From NCBI RefSeq assembly GCF_018403185.1, contig NZ_BOSE01000001.1, positions 682,001 to 746,000 of the forward strand: 64,000 bases of DNA. The letters are read 5' to 3'. The stretch is from Paenibacillus montaniterrae (lineage in GTDB: Bacteria > Bacillota > Bacilli > Paenibacillales > Paenibacillaceae). Shown here one piece after another: positions 16,193-24,488 of this stretch; position 1 is the first letter of the stretch, and each line of letters starts with the position of its first letter. A model generated the notes under the pieces. That model was not told the origin of the DNA and made no database searches. It saw only the letters and a list, made by a program, of their open reading frames with translations. A program made the position numbers and the translations under genes.

Positions 16193-18435
16193 GACATCAC
16201 CCGCTTAAACATTTTTTCAAGCTGATAGGTGGACAAGTGAACAATAATGGGGCGGCCATGCGGGCATGTGTACGGCTGTTTGCAAGCCGCAAGCCGCTTC
16301 AACAGCCCTTCTCCTTCTTCCCGCGTCATGCGGTCATTGGCCTTGATCGACGCCTTACAGGAGCACATAATGGCCGCCTCCTCACGAAACTTCGACAGGT
16401 CTATCCGCTTGCGGTGCTGCAGCACGTACTCCACCATTTCCTCTACAATACCGGCTTCCTCACCTTGAGGCAGCCATTGCGGATATGCGCGAACAAGATA
16501 CGTTTGCTGGCCGAATGGTTCCATATAAACCCCGGCCTGCTCCAAAAACGGCAGCAAATCCTTTAAGCTGGCAGCATCGCCAGGCGTTAGCTCCATCGTA
16601 ATCGGAACGAGCAGCTCCTGACTTGCTTGCTGCGGCTGGCCGAATTTGACGAGATAGTACTCATAATTAATCCGCTCATGCGCGGCATGCTGATCGATCA
16701 AATATAGGCCGTCCTCAGCCTGTGCAATAATATAGGTGCCATGATGCTGACCAATCCAGTGCAGCTCGGGAAATGCTGCAGTCGCACTGTCCGCTGCAGC
16801 TTCAATGGAATTGAAGCCGCCGGAAGCTTCCTCCGAATCCAGCTTGCCGTATTGCGTTATTCTGGCTGTCACACCATCCTGATTATCCAGCTCTGTCGCA
16901 TATTGCTCTTGGGCATTGGTCAGCTCTGATGCATGTTGCGCTTGTGCATTGGTCAGCTCTGACGCATACTGCGCTTGTGCATTGGTCAGCTCTGACGCAT
17001 ACTGCGCTTGTGCATTGGTCAGCTCTGATGCATATTGTCCTCGGGCATGTTGCTCTGGATCAGCAAAGCTATTCCCATTTGTTAATGACGTTAAATATTT
17101 CTCGTTCGCAGCAGCTTCAGCTTGCAAGTCCCCTTGTTCACCAGATTTCGCTTTGGCATAGAGCCGCTCGGCGGCATCCTTTGGTATGCTCTCTTGAGGC
17201 TTTTCTTGATATGGGCTAGAGCCAGCTCGCCACGAGGCGTCTCCTGCTTGCGCAAACGGTCGAGCCGAAGACGAGGCGCTACTGCTGCCTGCGGAAAACA
17301 AACCTGCTCCTTGCTTGCTGCCTTCCCTGCCTGCCCCGCTTGAATAGGCAGACGCCCCGTCAGCTACATGGAATGATATTGCGCCCTGAACCAGCTCAGG
17401 TCCTGAGCGCTCCCGCTTCTTCAGCGCATCCAGGCCAGGCGTGTAGCGAACATTGCCAAGCTTGTCGCGCACTGCCGACTGGATCAGCGCTTTTAGCTCC
17501 TGTTCCTTGCTGAAGCGCACCTCCAGCTTGGACGGGTGAACATTGACATCGAGCAGTGCAGGATGCATTTGAATTTCCAATACAGCTAACGGAAAGCGAT
17601 GAATCGGCAGCAGCGTATGATAACCTTCCAGCAGCGCATTGTTGCAGGAAATGCTTTTAATATAGCGGCCATTGACAATGATTGTAATGCCATTGCGATT
17701 GGCTCTTGTCAGCTCAGGCTTGGAAATGTAGCCGATCAATTCATAATCGGGATCGGAGCCATCAATTGGCAGCATCATCTTGGCAGCGCTTGTTCCATAA
17801 ATAGCGGCAATGACCTGCAAACGATCCCCGCTGCCAAGGGTGCGCAGCAGCACATTGCCGTTATGCTTCAGCGTAATCGCGATGCCAGGGTGAGCGAGCG
17901 CAATCCGGTTCATATAATCGGAAATATGGCCCAGCTCAGTCTGCACCGTTTTCATATATTTCAGGCGCGCAGGCGTATTGAAGAACAGATCGCGAACTGT
18001 AATGCTCGTTCCTTTTGGAGCGTTGCAAGGCTCATTGGCAAGCAGCTTGCCGCCTTCAATGACGATTCGCTGCGCAAGACCGGATTGTTCAACAGAGGAG
18101 ATGCATTCGACCCTCGACACCGCCGCAATACTAGGCAGCGCCTCACCGCGAAAGCCCAAGCTGGCAATGCGGAACAAGTCGCTGCTCGCAGCAATTTTGC
18201 TGGTGGCATGGCGTTCAAATGCGGTTAGCATATCCTCCTGCTCGATCCCATCACCATTATCGACTACGCGAATGAAAGTTAATCCTCCCTCTTCAATCGT
18301 CACATCAATCGTTGTACTGCCTGCATCAATCGCATTTTCCACAAGCTCTTTTACAACGGACGATGGGCGCTCTACTACCTCGCCTGCGGCAATCTGGTTC
18401 GCTAGTTGCTCATCAAGCAGCTTGATTCTTGCCAT
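16189..18435 (-). CDS. mutL: DNA mismatch repair protein MutL (endonuclease type)
   Basis: 748 residues. The GHKL ATPase domain fills about 1-330 (ELVENAIDAGST, DNGDGIEQEDM, GFRGEALPSIA, GTSITVRDLFFNTPARLKY split by short gaps). The C-terminal dimerisation/endonuclease domain (about 565-748) has DQHAAHERINYE, CSCKASIKAND and CPHGRPI, so the metal-dependent nickase motif is intact. The linker is much longer than usual and holds a tandem repeat of 11 residues (see 16913-17044). It works with MutS to nick and direct removal of mismatched strands. It starts 52 bases after mutS ends. Confidence 0.97.
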   Translation of the reverse strand: MARIKLLDEQLANQIAAGEVVERPSSVVKELVENAIDAGSTTIDVTIEEGGLTFIRVVDNGDGIEQEDMLTAFERHATSKIAASSDLFRIASLGFRGEALPSIAAVSRVECISSVEQSGLAQRIVIEGGKLLANEPCNAPKGTSITVRDLFFNTPARLKYMKTVQTELGHISDYMNRIALAHPGIAITLKHNGNVLLRTLGSGDRLQVIAAIYGTSAAKMMLPIDGSDPDYELIGYISKPELTRANRNGITIIVNGRYIKSISCNNALLEGYHTLLPIHRFPLAVLEIQMHPALLDVNVHPSKLEVRFSKEQELKALIQSAVRDKLGNVRYTPGLDALKKRERSGPELVQGAISFHVADGASAYSSGAGREGSKQGAGLFSAGSSSASSSARPFAQAGDASWRAGSSPYQEKPQESIPKDAAERLYAKAKSGEQGDLQAEAAANEKYLTSLTNGNSFADPEQHARGQYASELTNAQAQYASELTNAQAQYASELTNAQAQHASELTNAQEQYATELDNQDGVTARITQYGKLDSEEASGGFNSIEAAADSATAAFPELHWIGQHHGTYIIAQAEDGLYLIDQHAAHERINYEYYLVKFGQPQQASQELLVPITMELTPGDAASLKDLLPFLEQAGVYMEPFGQQTYLVRAYPQWLPQGEEAGIVEEMVEYVLQHRKRIDLSKFREEAAIMCSCKASIKANDRMTREEGEGLLKRLAACKQPYTCPHGRPIIVHLSTYQLEKMFKRVMS
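16913..17044 (-). repeat. 33-bp tandem repeat inside mutL
   Basis: Four consecutive 33-bp units beginning GCATTGGTCAGCTCTGA on the plus strand, two of them (16946-16978 and 16979-17011) identical, with degenerate half units on both sides. On the coding strand each unit encodes ELTNAQAQYAS. The length is a multiple of three, so copy-number change would keep the frame. Confidence 0.95.
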
Positions 18436-18487
18436 CGGTTAGCCTCCTCTCACCATCACTTATATCGTAATTGCGATCTTATTTGAA

Positions 18488-21400
18488 TTAACGCAGCTTT
18501 TGCTTCAACTCATTAAGCAGATTCATCGCCTGCATCGGCGTCAAATTAAACAAATCGACGCTTTTCAATTGCTTAAGCACCTGCTCTTCAGAAGCTTGCA
18601 GCTTTGGCTTGGCAGGCACGACAGGCGATGGAGCCTCCTCGAAAATCGAAAGCTGAACCACTTCCCCTGGTTGCACGGTCTGCACGGCCACTCCCTGAGC
18701 GCTGGCTTGTACAGCTTCTGACGGAGCGGCTTCCTGTGCTGTTGCTCGCAAAGCTTCTTGCCTAGCTTCTTGCGACGCAGTTTCTTGTATCGCTTCTCGC
18801 TCAGCTTCTTGCGAAGCAGTTTCTTGTGCCGCTGCTTGCAGCTCCTGGCGCTGCAGCGCTGCATGCGCAGCCTGCTCCACCTTCGGCAGCAGCCCTCCGC
18901 TTACGGTGACTGATTTTTCACCGAGATCAAACGGCAAATCAAACTCCTCTGCGTCCTGTTCGGCAGCCGAGAATGAAGCAGCAGCCTGTTGCGGCGCTTC
19001 CTTGCCAAGCTCAAGTGGCTGTGTCGCTTCCTTAACCTGCTGCGGCATTGCTTGCGAGCTGCCAGTTAAGGATACACCCGACGTCTGTGCTGCCTGTTGG
19101 CTGCCTGTCCGAGTCAAGCTAATTCCCGCTGCATGCTGCTGCTTGATTTCTGAATCAAGCAAGGAATAAGCACGTGTAATAATTTCATTCGGCAAGCCAG
19201 CCAGCTGCGCGCAATAAATTCCGTAGCTTGTATCCGCCGCACCCGGAACGAGCTTGCGCAAAAAGGTAACGTGATCGCCGCTTTCCTCTACAGCCATGCG
19301 TGCATTCGTCAAGGCTTGCAGCGACTCCGACAAATGCGCCAGCTCATGAAAATGCGTAGAAACAAGCGCCTTGCAGCCGATGCTGCCATGCACGTACTCA
19401 ATGACAGCCTGCGCAATCGCCATCCCTTCTGCAGTTGAAGTGCCGCGCCCAAGCTCGTCAATAATGACCAGACTGCTTGCAGTCGCTTGCTCGGTCATAA
19501 TTTGAATGTCCTTCATTTCCACCATAAATGTGCTCTGCCCGCCGATCAGATCATCGGCTGCGCCAATTCGCGTGAAAATGCGATCTGTTAGCGGGATTGT
19601 TGCAGACTGCGCTGGCACGAAGCAGCCAATTTGCGCCATTATCGTAATAAGCGCTACCTGACGCATATATGTACTTTTGCCGGCCATATTCGGCCCCGTA
19701 ATAAGCAGGATGGAATGCTCCGCGCGGCTTAGCGCCGTGCCGTTGGCGATAAACGGCGTTCCTTCCATCATCGCCTCAACAACGGGATGTCTGCCTTCCT
19801 CAATTTTCAAATCATAGCCTTCGCTCATTCGCGGCTTCACAAAGCGCTGCTCTGCGCTAACAACAGCCAAGCTTTGATAGACATCAAGCTCGGCAACGGT
19901 CGCAGCTACCTTCTGCAGGCGCGCCAAATGCGTTAGCAAATGCTCGCGTAGCTCAAGAAAACGGCTGTACTCCAAATCTACCATTTTCTCCTCCGCCTCG
20001 AGAATCAGCCGCTCCTTCTCCTTCAGCTCGGGCGTCACATAGCGCTCTGCATTCGCCAGCGTTTGCTTGCGCTCATAACGGCCCTCCGGCAGACTGCCAA
20101 TATTGGCCTTGGACACCTCCAAATAATAGCCAAACACTTTATTAAAGCCGATTTTCAACGTTTTAATGCCTGTTGCCTGGCGCTCTCTATTTTCCAGGTC
20201 CGCAAGCCAGCGCTTGCCGTTGCTGCTCGCCTCGCGCAGCTGGTCGAGATATTCATCATAGCCAGCTCGAATAAGGCCGCCTTCGCGCAGCGACAATGGC
20301 GGATCATCCACCAGTACAGTATCAATTAAATCAGCAATATCCTCACAGGCATCAAGCGACGAAACAAGCTTTGCCAGCACCGGGTTCGACGCATGACGGC
20401 ACAGCTCAACGAGCTGCGGCACACGGCGCAATGACAGCTTGAGCGCATGCAAATCCTTGGCATTGGCATTCCCATAGGAAATTCGTCCGACCAAACGCTC
20501 CAGATCATAGATCGGCTTCAGCTCATTGCGCAAATCCTCGCGCAAAATCATATTTTGATAGAGCGCCTCAACCGCGCTATGGCGAGCCTCAATCTCCTTA
20601 AGACTTAGCAGCGGCTTGTCTATCCAACGGCGCAGCAGCCGCGCGCCCATCGCCGTTTGCGTGCGATCCAGCAGCCAAAGCAATGAGCCTTTTTTGCTGC
20701 GGTCGCGCACCGTCTCAGTCAGCTCCAAATTGCGGCGCGTATAGTAATCCAATATCATAAACTGCTGCGGCTCATAACTATTTAATATCGTTAAATGCTT
20801 GAGGCTGCGCTTTTGCGTATGCGCCAAATAGCCAAGCAGCACCTTAACCGCACGTCGGCGCACACCGTGCAAGGACGCAAGCTGCTCCGCAGAAAACTGC
20901 TCCTGCAGCGCCTGCTCCTCGCACATCGGCCAGCTCGTAAGCGGCACATTGCGTGACCAATTGCTCGCTTCCTTTAGCTGCTCCAGCAGCTCGGCATCAC
21001 CGACCAGCTCCGACGGATTGTAAATATTAATTTCATCCAGCAGCGTACTAAGTGCACCTGGCAATGAGGTTACATATAGCTCGCCCGTTGACAAATCACT
21101 GCAGGCTATGCCGAACACGCCATGCTCAACGACAACCGCTCCGATAAAGTTGTTGCCCTTGCCGCTTAGCGTTTTCTCCTCCATGACAGTACCAGGCGTA
21201 ATCGTTCGTACAATTTCACGACGAACAACACCCTTTGCTTGCGACGGGTCCTCAACCTGCTCACAAATTGCAACCTTGTAGCCCTTCTCAATTAAACGCG
21301 CAACATAATTATCAGCTGCATGATACGGCACGCCACACATCGGAATACGCTCAGCGCCGCCGCCATCACGGCCAGTCAAAGTAATTTCCAGCTCTCGCGA

Positions 21401-21523
21401 CGCCAAAACCGCGTCATCGAAAAACATCTCATAAAAATCGCCTAATCGAAAAAAAAGAAAGGCATCAGGAACCCCTCTCTTAATCTCCAAATATTGCTGT
21501 ATCATCGGTGTATAGGTCGCCAC
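18488..21523 (-). CDS. mutS: DNA mismatch repair protein MutS
   Basis: I chose the GTG at 21523, placed 4 bases after GGGAGGGAG, giving 1011 residues; the frame also has an ATG 5 codons earlier that lies within that box. Mismatch-recognition GDFYEMF (residues 28-34), ATPase Walker A GPNMAGKST and DELGRGTST are present. After the ATPase domain a region of about 150 residues rich in Ala, Gln and Glu (repeated QETASQEA-like units) is inserted before the clamp-binding motif QLSIF and the C-terminal helical end. Bacillus MutS has 858 residues. The 5' side directly meets a palindromic repeat array. Confidence 0.97.
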   Translation of the reverse strand: MATYTPMIQQYLEIKRGVPDAFLFFRLGDFYEMFFDDAVLASRELEITLTGRDGGGAERIPMCGVPYHAADNYVARLIEKGYKVAICEQVEDPSQAKGVVRREIVRTITPGTVMEEKTLSGKGNNFIGAVVVEHGVFGIACSDLSTGELYVTSLPGALSTLLDEINIYNPSELVGDAELLEQLKEASNWSRNVPLTSWPMCEEQALQEQFSAEQLASLHGVRRRAVKVLLGYLAHTQKRSLKHLTILNSYEPQQFMILDYYTRRNLELTETVRDRSKKGSLLWLLDRTQTAMGARLLRRWIDKPLLSLKEIEARHSAVEALYQNMILREDLRNELKPIYDLERLVGRISYGNANAKDLHALKLSLRRVPQLVELCRHASNPVLAKLVSSLDACEDIADLIDTVLVDDPPLSLREGGLIRAGYDEYLDQLREASSNGKRWLADLENRERQATGIKTLKIGFNKVFGYYLEVSKANIGSLPEGRYERKQTLANAERYVTPELKEKERLILEAEEKMVDLEYSRFLELREHLLTHLARLQKVAATVAELDVYQSLAVVSAEQRFVKPRMSEGYDLKIEEGRHPVVEAMMEGTPFIANGTALSRAEHSILLITGPNMAGKSTYMRQVALITIMAQIGCFVPAQSATIPLTDRIFTRIGAADDLIGGQSTFMVEMKDIQIMTEQATASSLVIIDELGRGTSTAEGMAIAQAVIEYVHGSIGCKALVSTHFHELAHLSESLQALTNARMAVEESGDHVTFLRKLVPGAADTSYGIYCAQLAGLPNEIITRAYSLLDSEIKQQHAAGISLTRTGSQQAAQTSGVSLTGSSQAMPQQVKEATQPLELGKEAPQQAAASFSAAEQDAEEFDLPFDLGEKSVTVSGGLLPKVEQAAHAALQRQELQAAAQETASQEAEREAIQETASQEARQEALRATAQEAAPSEAVQASAQGVAVQTVQPGEVVQLSIFEEAPSPVVPAKPKLQASEEQVLKQLKSVDLFNLTPMQAMNLLNELKQKLR

Positions 21524-21550
21524 TCGACTCCCTCCCATTTCATATTAATC

Positions 21551-21712
21551 AGCACTACGGAGCAAAAGCATCCTCAGCGCTCCGGAGCAAAGCATCCTCC
21601 AGCCGCTTTTTAAATCGTAATGCTCTTTATTTAAATTTATAAGGTTGCATTACGATGTTAAAGGCGGCACACTGCGTTTTTCGGATGCTTTGCTCCTCCG
21701 CTGTAGCTTTTT
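21551..21712 (+). repeat. Type I palindromic repeat, array A
   Basis: Imperfect palindrome with outer arms GGAGCAAAGCATCC / GGATGCTTTGCTCC (14 bp perfect), inner arms ATCGTAATGC / GCATTACGAT (10 bp perfect) and an AT-rich centre. The left end is duplicated (a degenerate copy at 21551-21574). Its edge is 28 bases from the mutS start codon. Related copies are at 27011-27190 and 49923-50067. Confidence 0.9.
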
Positions 21713-21742
21713 TGTTGTTGAGTACACTACGAAGTAACCGCA

Positions 21743-21769
21743 GCGTCATCAACTTCGGACTTTTTGAAC
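21743..21769 (+). repeat. Remnant of a type II repeat (right end)
   Basis: GCGTCATCAACTTCGGACTT plus TTTGAAC matches the right end of the complete type II copies that follow. The rest of this unit appears to be deleted, together with the usual type I/type II junction; about 30 unrelated bases lie between. Confidence 0.75.
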
Positions 21770-21786
21770 CATCTCTTCCAATGAAA

Positions 21787-21954
21787 GTTTAAAAAGTCGG
21801 CTTTCAGGACCAAGAAGCTTGGACGATAGTAGAAAGCGAGGAGCGCAGCGTAGGCAAAATGCTACGTGAGCACCGTAGCTTTCGCTAGCGTTCAAGATTC
21901 GCTGTCGAATACGCTACACGCAATCACATCGTCATCAAAGTCGGCTTTTTAAAC
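21787..21954 (+). repeat. Type II palindromic repeat, copy A1
   Basis: A 168-bp unit bounded by GTTTAAAAAG ... CTTTTTAAAC. The ends pair over 18 bp at RNA level with two G-U wobbles. Inside are a second long stem (GAAGCTTGGACG ... CGTTCAAGATTC, GAAAGC ... GCTTTC) and a core hairpin GCGTAG ... CTACG, with GAGGAGCGCAGCGTAG and GCTACGTGAGCACC almost invariant among all copies. No open frame is shared. Confidence 0.92.
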
Positions 21955-21973
21955 AACCTCGCTTCCAATGAAA

Positions 21974-22179
21974 GTTTAAAAAGTTCGGAGTTCAGGACCA
22001 AGAAGATGGCACGATACTAGAAAGCGAGGAGCGCAGCGTAGGCAATAAGCTACGTGAGCACCTCAAATGTTTCCGCAGGAAACATACTTCGGAAGCATAA
22101 TCTTTTCGCTAGCGTGACATATTCGCCGTCGACTCCACTACAACGCCCATCATCGTCATCAACTTCGGACTTTTTAAAC
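21974..22179 (+). repeat. Type II palindromic repeat, copy A2, with insertion
   Basis: Same family, 206 bp. It is longer because about 40 bases replace the strand after GCTACGTGAGCACC. The insert contains a perfect 8-bp hairpin with a GCA loop (22067-22085). The inner stem here is the ATGGCACG ... CGTGACAT variant. Confidence 0.9.
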
Positions 22180-22196
22180 ATCCCCTTCCAATGAAA

Positions 22197-22364
22197 GTTT
22201 AAAAAGTCGGCTTTCAGGACCAAGAAGCTTGGACGATAGTAGAAAGCGAGGAGCGCAGCGTAGGCTAAATGCTACGTGAGCACCGCAGCTTTCGCTAGCG
22301 TTCAAGATTCGCCGTCGAGATCACCCCAACGCATTACATCGTCATCAAAGTCGACTTTTTAAAC
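22197..22364 (+). repeat. Type II palindromic repeat, copy A3
   Basis: A 168-bp unit nearly identical to copy A1. Its right end (CTTTTTAAAC) is six bases from the stop codon of the gene that ends at 22371. Confidence 0.92.
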
Positions 22365-22370
22365 TACCTC

Positions 22371-22673
22371 TTAGAGAGGGAGATCGTTGCCTTCTATGAC
22401 TAATTTCTCCATCCTCTTCAAAATCATATATTCAGTAAGCTCATTCGTCAGCGCACGGCCGTACCAGGATTCCAACTCAGCCCGGCTAAGGCATATTCGT
22501 TTTTCATTGAATTGAAAGGCTACGGTTTGCAGGTTGCTGGCCGCTGACAGCAGGCAGCTTGCATTAAACAGCATATTTACCCTCAGCTCCAACTCGCTTC
22601 CTTCCAAATAATCATAATAGGAAAGCGTTACTTGTGAAGGTTCTTTTCCTTGAGTCAGTATATGTATGGACAC
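22371..22673 (-). CDS. Hypothetical protein, 100 residues
   Basis: I chose the GTG at 22673, 7 bases after a perfect GGAGGG. The open frame runs to 22823 but would then pass through the terminator of the upstream gene. The product begins VSIHILTQGKEPSQVTLSYYD and has two predicted strands followed by helices (ELESWYGRALTNELTEYMILKRMEKL). It is soluble with no motif I recognise. It stands alone between a terminator and repeat array A. Confidence 0.55.
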   Translation of the reverse strand: MSIHILTQGKEPSQVTLSYYDYLEGSELELRVNMLFNASCLLSAASNLQTVAFQFNEKRICLSRAELESWYGRALTNELTEYMILKRMEKLVIEGNDLPL

Positions 22674-22755
22674 AATAAAGCCCTCCATCGACAATAAATG
22701 ATCAGATTCTACTATTTTAACATGAGTAGTTCGACGATACGAGTTTTTTTGCAAA

Positions 22756-22800
22756 TTTAAAAGGATGACCGCCTGCCCTTTACAGGCACGATCACCCTTC
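22756..22800 (-). terminator. Rho-independent terminator of the tetR/hydrolase operon
   Basis: On the minus strand AAGGGTGATCGTGCCTG and CAGGCGGTCATCCTTTT pair over about 15 bp around TAAAGGG, ending in a T-run. Confidence 0.8.
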
Positions 22801-22852
22801 TGTTTTTTTGTATATGATACCACTTGCCATCTCTGGCTGTGGACTGCTCTTT

Positions 22853-23734
22853 CTATTTTTCGCTAAAGTAAGCAATTAACTCATCATTAATAGCATCGGC
22901 TATTTCATGATTAATCCCATGACCCGCATTAGGGAAGTAGCGCGCGCTCATACCGTATTGCCGCAGCAGCGCCTGCCCTCCCATTATTGCAAACGGGTCT
23001 TGCTCGCCAAGCAAATATAACAGCTTTGGCCTAATTATATCAATTTGTTCATCAGAAAATTTAACTATTTTATGATGGCGCATGCACATATTATTGTAGC
23101 CTCGCAGCAAATAAGTAAAATGCTCCACTATAAGCGGATTGCCAGTAAAGGCTGCACTGTTTTCTCCGGTCAGCTTTAGTAACAACTTTTGAATGTTGCG
23201 CTTTGTTGGAATTAGCGCCTCGGGCATAAAAATTTTCAGCATCATGCTCATCGTATTGCCAGATTGCTCAGCAGGCACACTGGAGGCCAGCGCCACTGCC
23301 TTTATTACGCGCTCATTTCTCATAAGCGTATAATATTGCACCAAATACCCGCCATGGGAAACGCCAGCCATATATACCTGATTAAGCCCCAGACCGTCAA
23401 GCAGCTCATCTATCCATACTGCGATATCAAAGCTTTTATTGTAGCCTTCTCCAGGCAGACTTTTACCCGGGCCGCCAAGCGTATCTACCGCATAAATCCG
23501 AAAATGCGGAGCAAGGCCTGCTGCGTTATAAAGCCACATCAGTGCAGAGTCGTCGGCAACACCGTGAAACAGGAGAACAGGAGGCGCTTCAGAGCTACCA
23601 AATACATTAATATGCGTGCTGCCATATTGAGTCGGCACATTGAGCTGAGCAACTTCGACGCCCCATTCATCAAGCAAGCGATCATAACTGGATAAAATAT
23701 TGCGCTCAGCTTGTTTCGTTCGATATCTTTTCAT
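22853..23734 (-). CDS. Alpha/beta hydrolase
   Basis: 293 residues with the alpha/beta hydrolase pattern: oxyanion HGVADDS near residue 57, nucleophile elbow GVSHGG near 124, acid in LLGEQDPF near 245 and histidine in NAGHGIN near 272. There is no signal peptide, so it is cytoplasmic. The substrate is unknown; the size and motif fit small ester or lactone hydrolases. It starts 15 bases after the TetR gene with a GGAGGC site, so both are one operon controlled by the double operator at 24391-24433. Confidence 0.85.
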   Translation of the reverse strand: MKRYRTKQAERNILSSYDRLLDEWGVEVAQLNVPTQYGSTHINVFGSSEAPPVLLFHGVADDSALMWLYNAAGLAPHFRIYAVDTLGGPGKSLPGEGYNKSFDIAVWIDELLDGLGLNQVYMAGVSHGGYLVQYYTLMRNERVIKAVALASSVPAEQSGNTMSMMLKIFMPEALIPTKRNIQKLLLKLTGENSAAFTGNPLIVEHFTYLLRGYNNMCMRHHKIVKFSDEQIDIIRPKLLYLLGEQDPFAIMGGQALLRQYGMSARYFPNAGHGINHEIADAINDELIAYFSEK

Positions 23735-23749
23735 TGCGCTGTGCCTCCT

Positions 23750-24367
23750 TTAGGCATACCGAATATAAAATCTGTCTAGCAACTCAGTCAGCTCCTGCCG
23801 AGCTGCAGCTTTGCTTGCTTCTGTCACCTCACCGCTGCCAGCAAAATAGCGTTGAAATACGAAGAGGATAAGCGCTTGATACTCCGCAGCCAGCGCCTTA
23901 GCATCGTCCTGTCTGATCAGCCCCTTGTCCATCATGTAGCGAAAAACTTGCTCCTGATGCTGAAGCGGCCAGGTGAACATCAGCTTATGGAAAAGTGCTG
24001 CAGCCAGCTCATTTCTTTGCTTTTCAATCGTAAGCATGCGAATAAGCTTGTACATCCTCTCTTCCAGCAAATAATGCTCCACATACACAATCCCTGCATA
24101 CGCAAAGCTTTCGCGCTCGACCTTCGCGCCAGCCTGCAGCGCATCGACAAAGCTTGCTTTGCGAGCCTCAGTCTGCTGCTCTGCCTCATGCAGAATCGTC
24201 TGCAAAATATGCTCCTTGTTGCTATAGTGATAGTAAATCGAGCTTTCCTTTATTCCTACTGCTCTGCCTATGTCTCGAACAGATACCGTTGTAAAGCCGT
24301 TGAGACTAAACAAATCTAAGGCGGCTGTAACAATTTTTTGTTTTGTGCTTTGTTCAGTGGCGGTCAT
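23750..24367 (-). CDS. TetR/AcrR-family transcriptional regulator
   Basis: The ATG at 24367 follows GGGGAGGAG directly (205 residues). The N-terminal helix-turn-helix is clear: KIVTAALDLFSLNGF, TTVSVRDIGRAVGIKESSIYYHYSNKEHIL (split about residues 10-55). The C-terminal ligand domain is not assignable. Promoter and two operator sites upstream overlap each other, so it probably represses itself and the downstream hydrolase and responds to a small molecule the hydrolase may act on. Confidence 0.92.
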   Translation of the reverse strand: MTATEQSTKQKIVTAALDLFSLNGFTTVSVRDIGRAVGIKESSIYYHYSNKEHILQTILHEAEQQTEARKASFVDALQAGAKVERESFAYAGIVYVEHYLLEERMYKLIRMLTIEKQRNELAAALFHKLMFTWPLQHQEQVFRYMMDKGLIRQDDAKALAAEYQALILFVFQRYFAGSGEVTEASKAAARQELTELLDRFYIRYA

Positions 24368-24390
24368 TCCGTTCTCCTCCCCAGAATAGA

Positions 24391-24441
24391 CTAACAACTG
24401 TTAGATAAGCTCATCTTATCTAACAGTTGTTAGGTTGTCAA
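24391..24441 (-). promoter_or_regulatory. Promoter with duplicated TetR operator
   Basis: Minus strand: TTGACA (24436-24441), 17-base spacer, TAAGAT (24413-24418). Two 14-base imperfect palindromes CTAACA-NN-TGTTAG (24391-24404 and 24420-24433) sit within perfect 19-base inverted arms, CTAACAACTGTTAGATAAG and its complement, separated by 5 bases. One palindrome covers the -35/-10 spacer and the other the start region. This is typical of autorepression. Confidence 0.88.
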
Positions 24442-24488
24442 GCTATTCCATGGAAACAAACGGCAAAAGCGCTGCTCAAAGCAACTCC

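Noticed and set aside
16913..17044. Regular 33-bp repeats that could suggest a CRISPR array
   Set aside because: Units are directly adjacent without spacers and translate in frame as part of MutL.
21551..22364. Possible insertion sequence or transposon remnant encoding a protein
   Set aside because: No frame with transposase-like content is shared by the copies; the variation follows base pairing, not codons.
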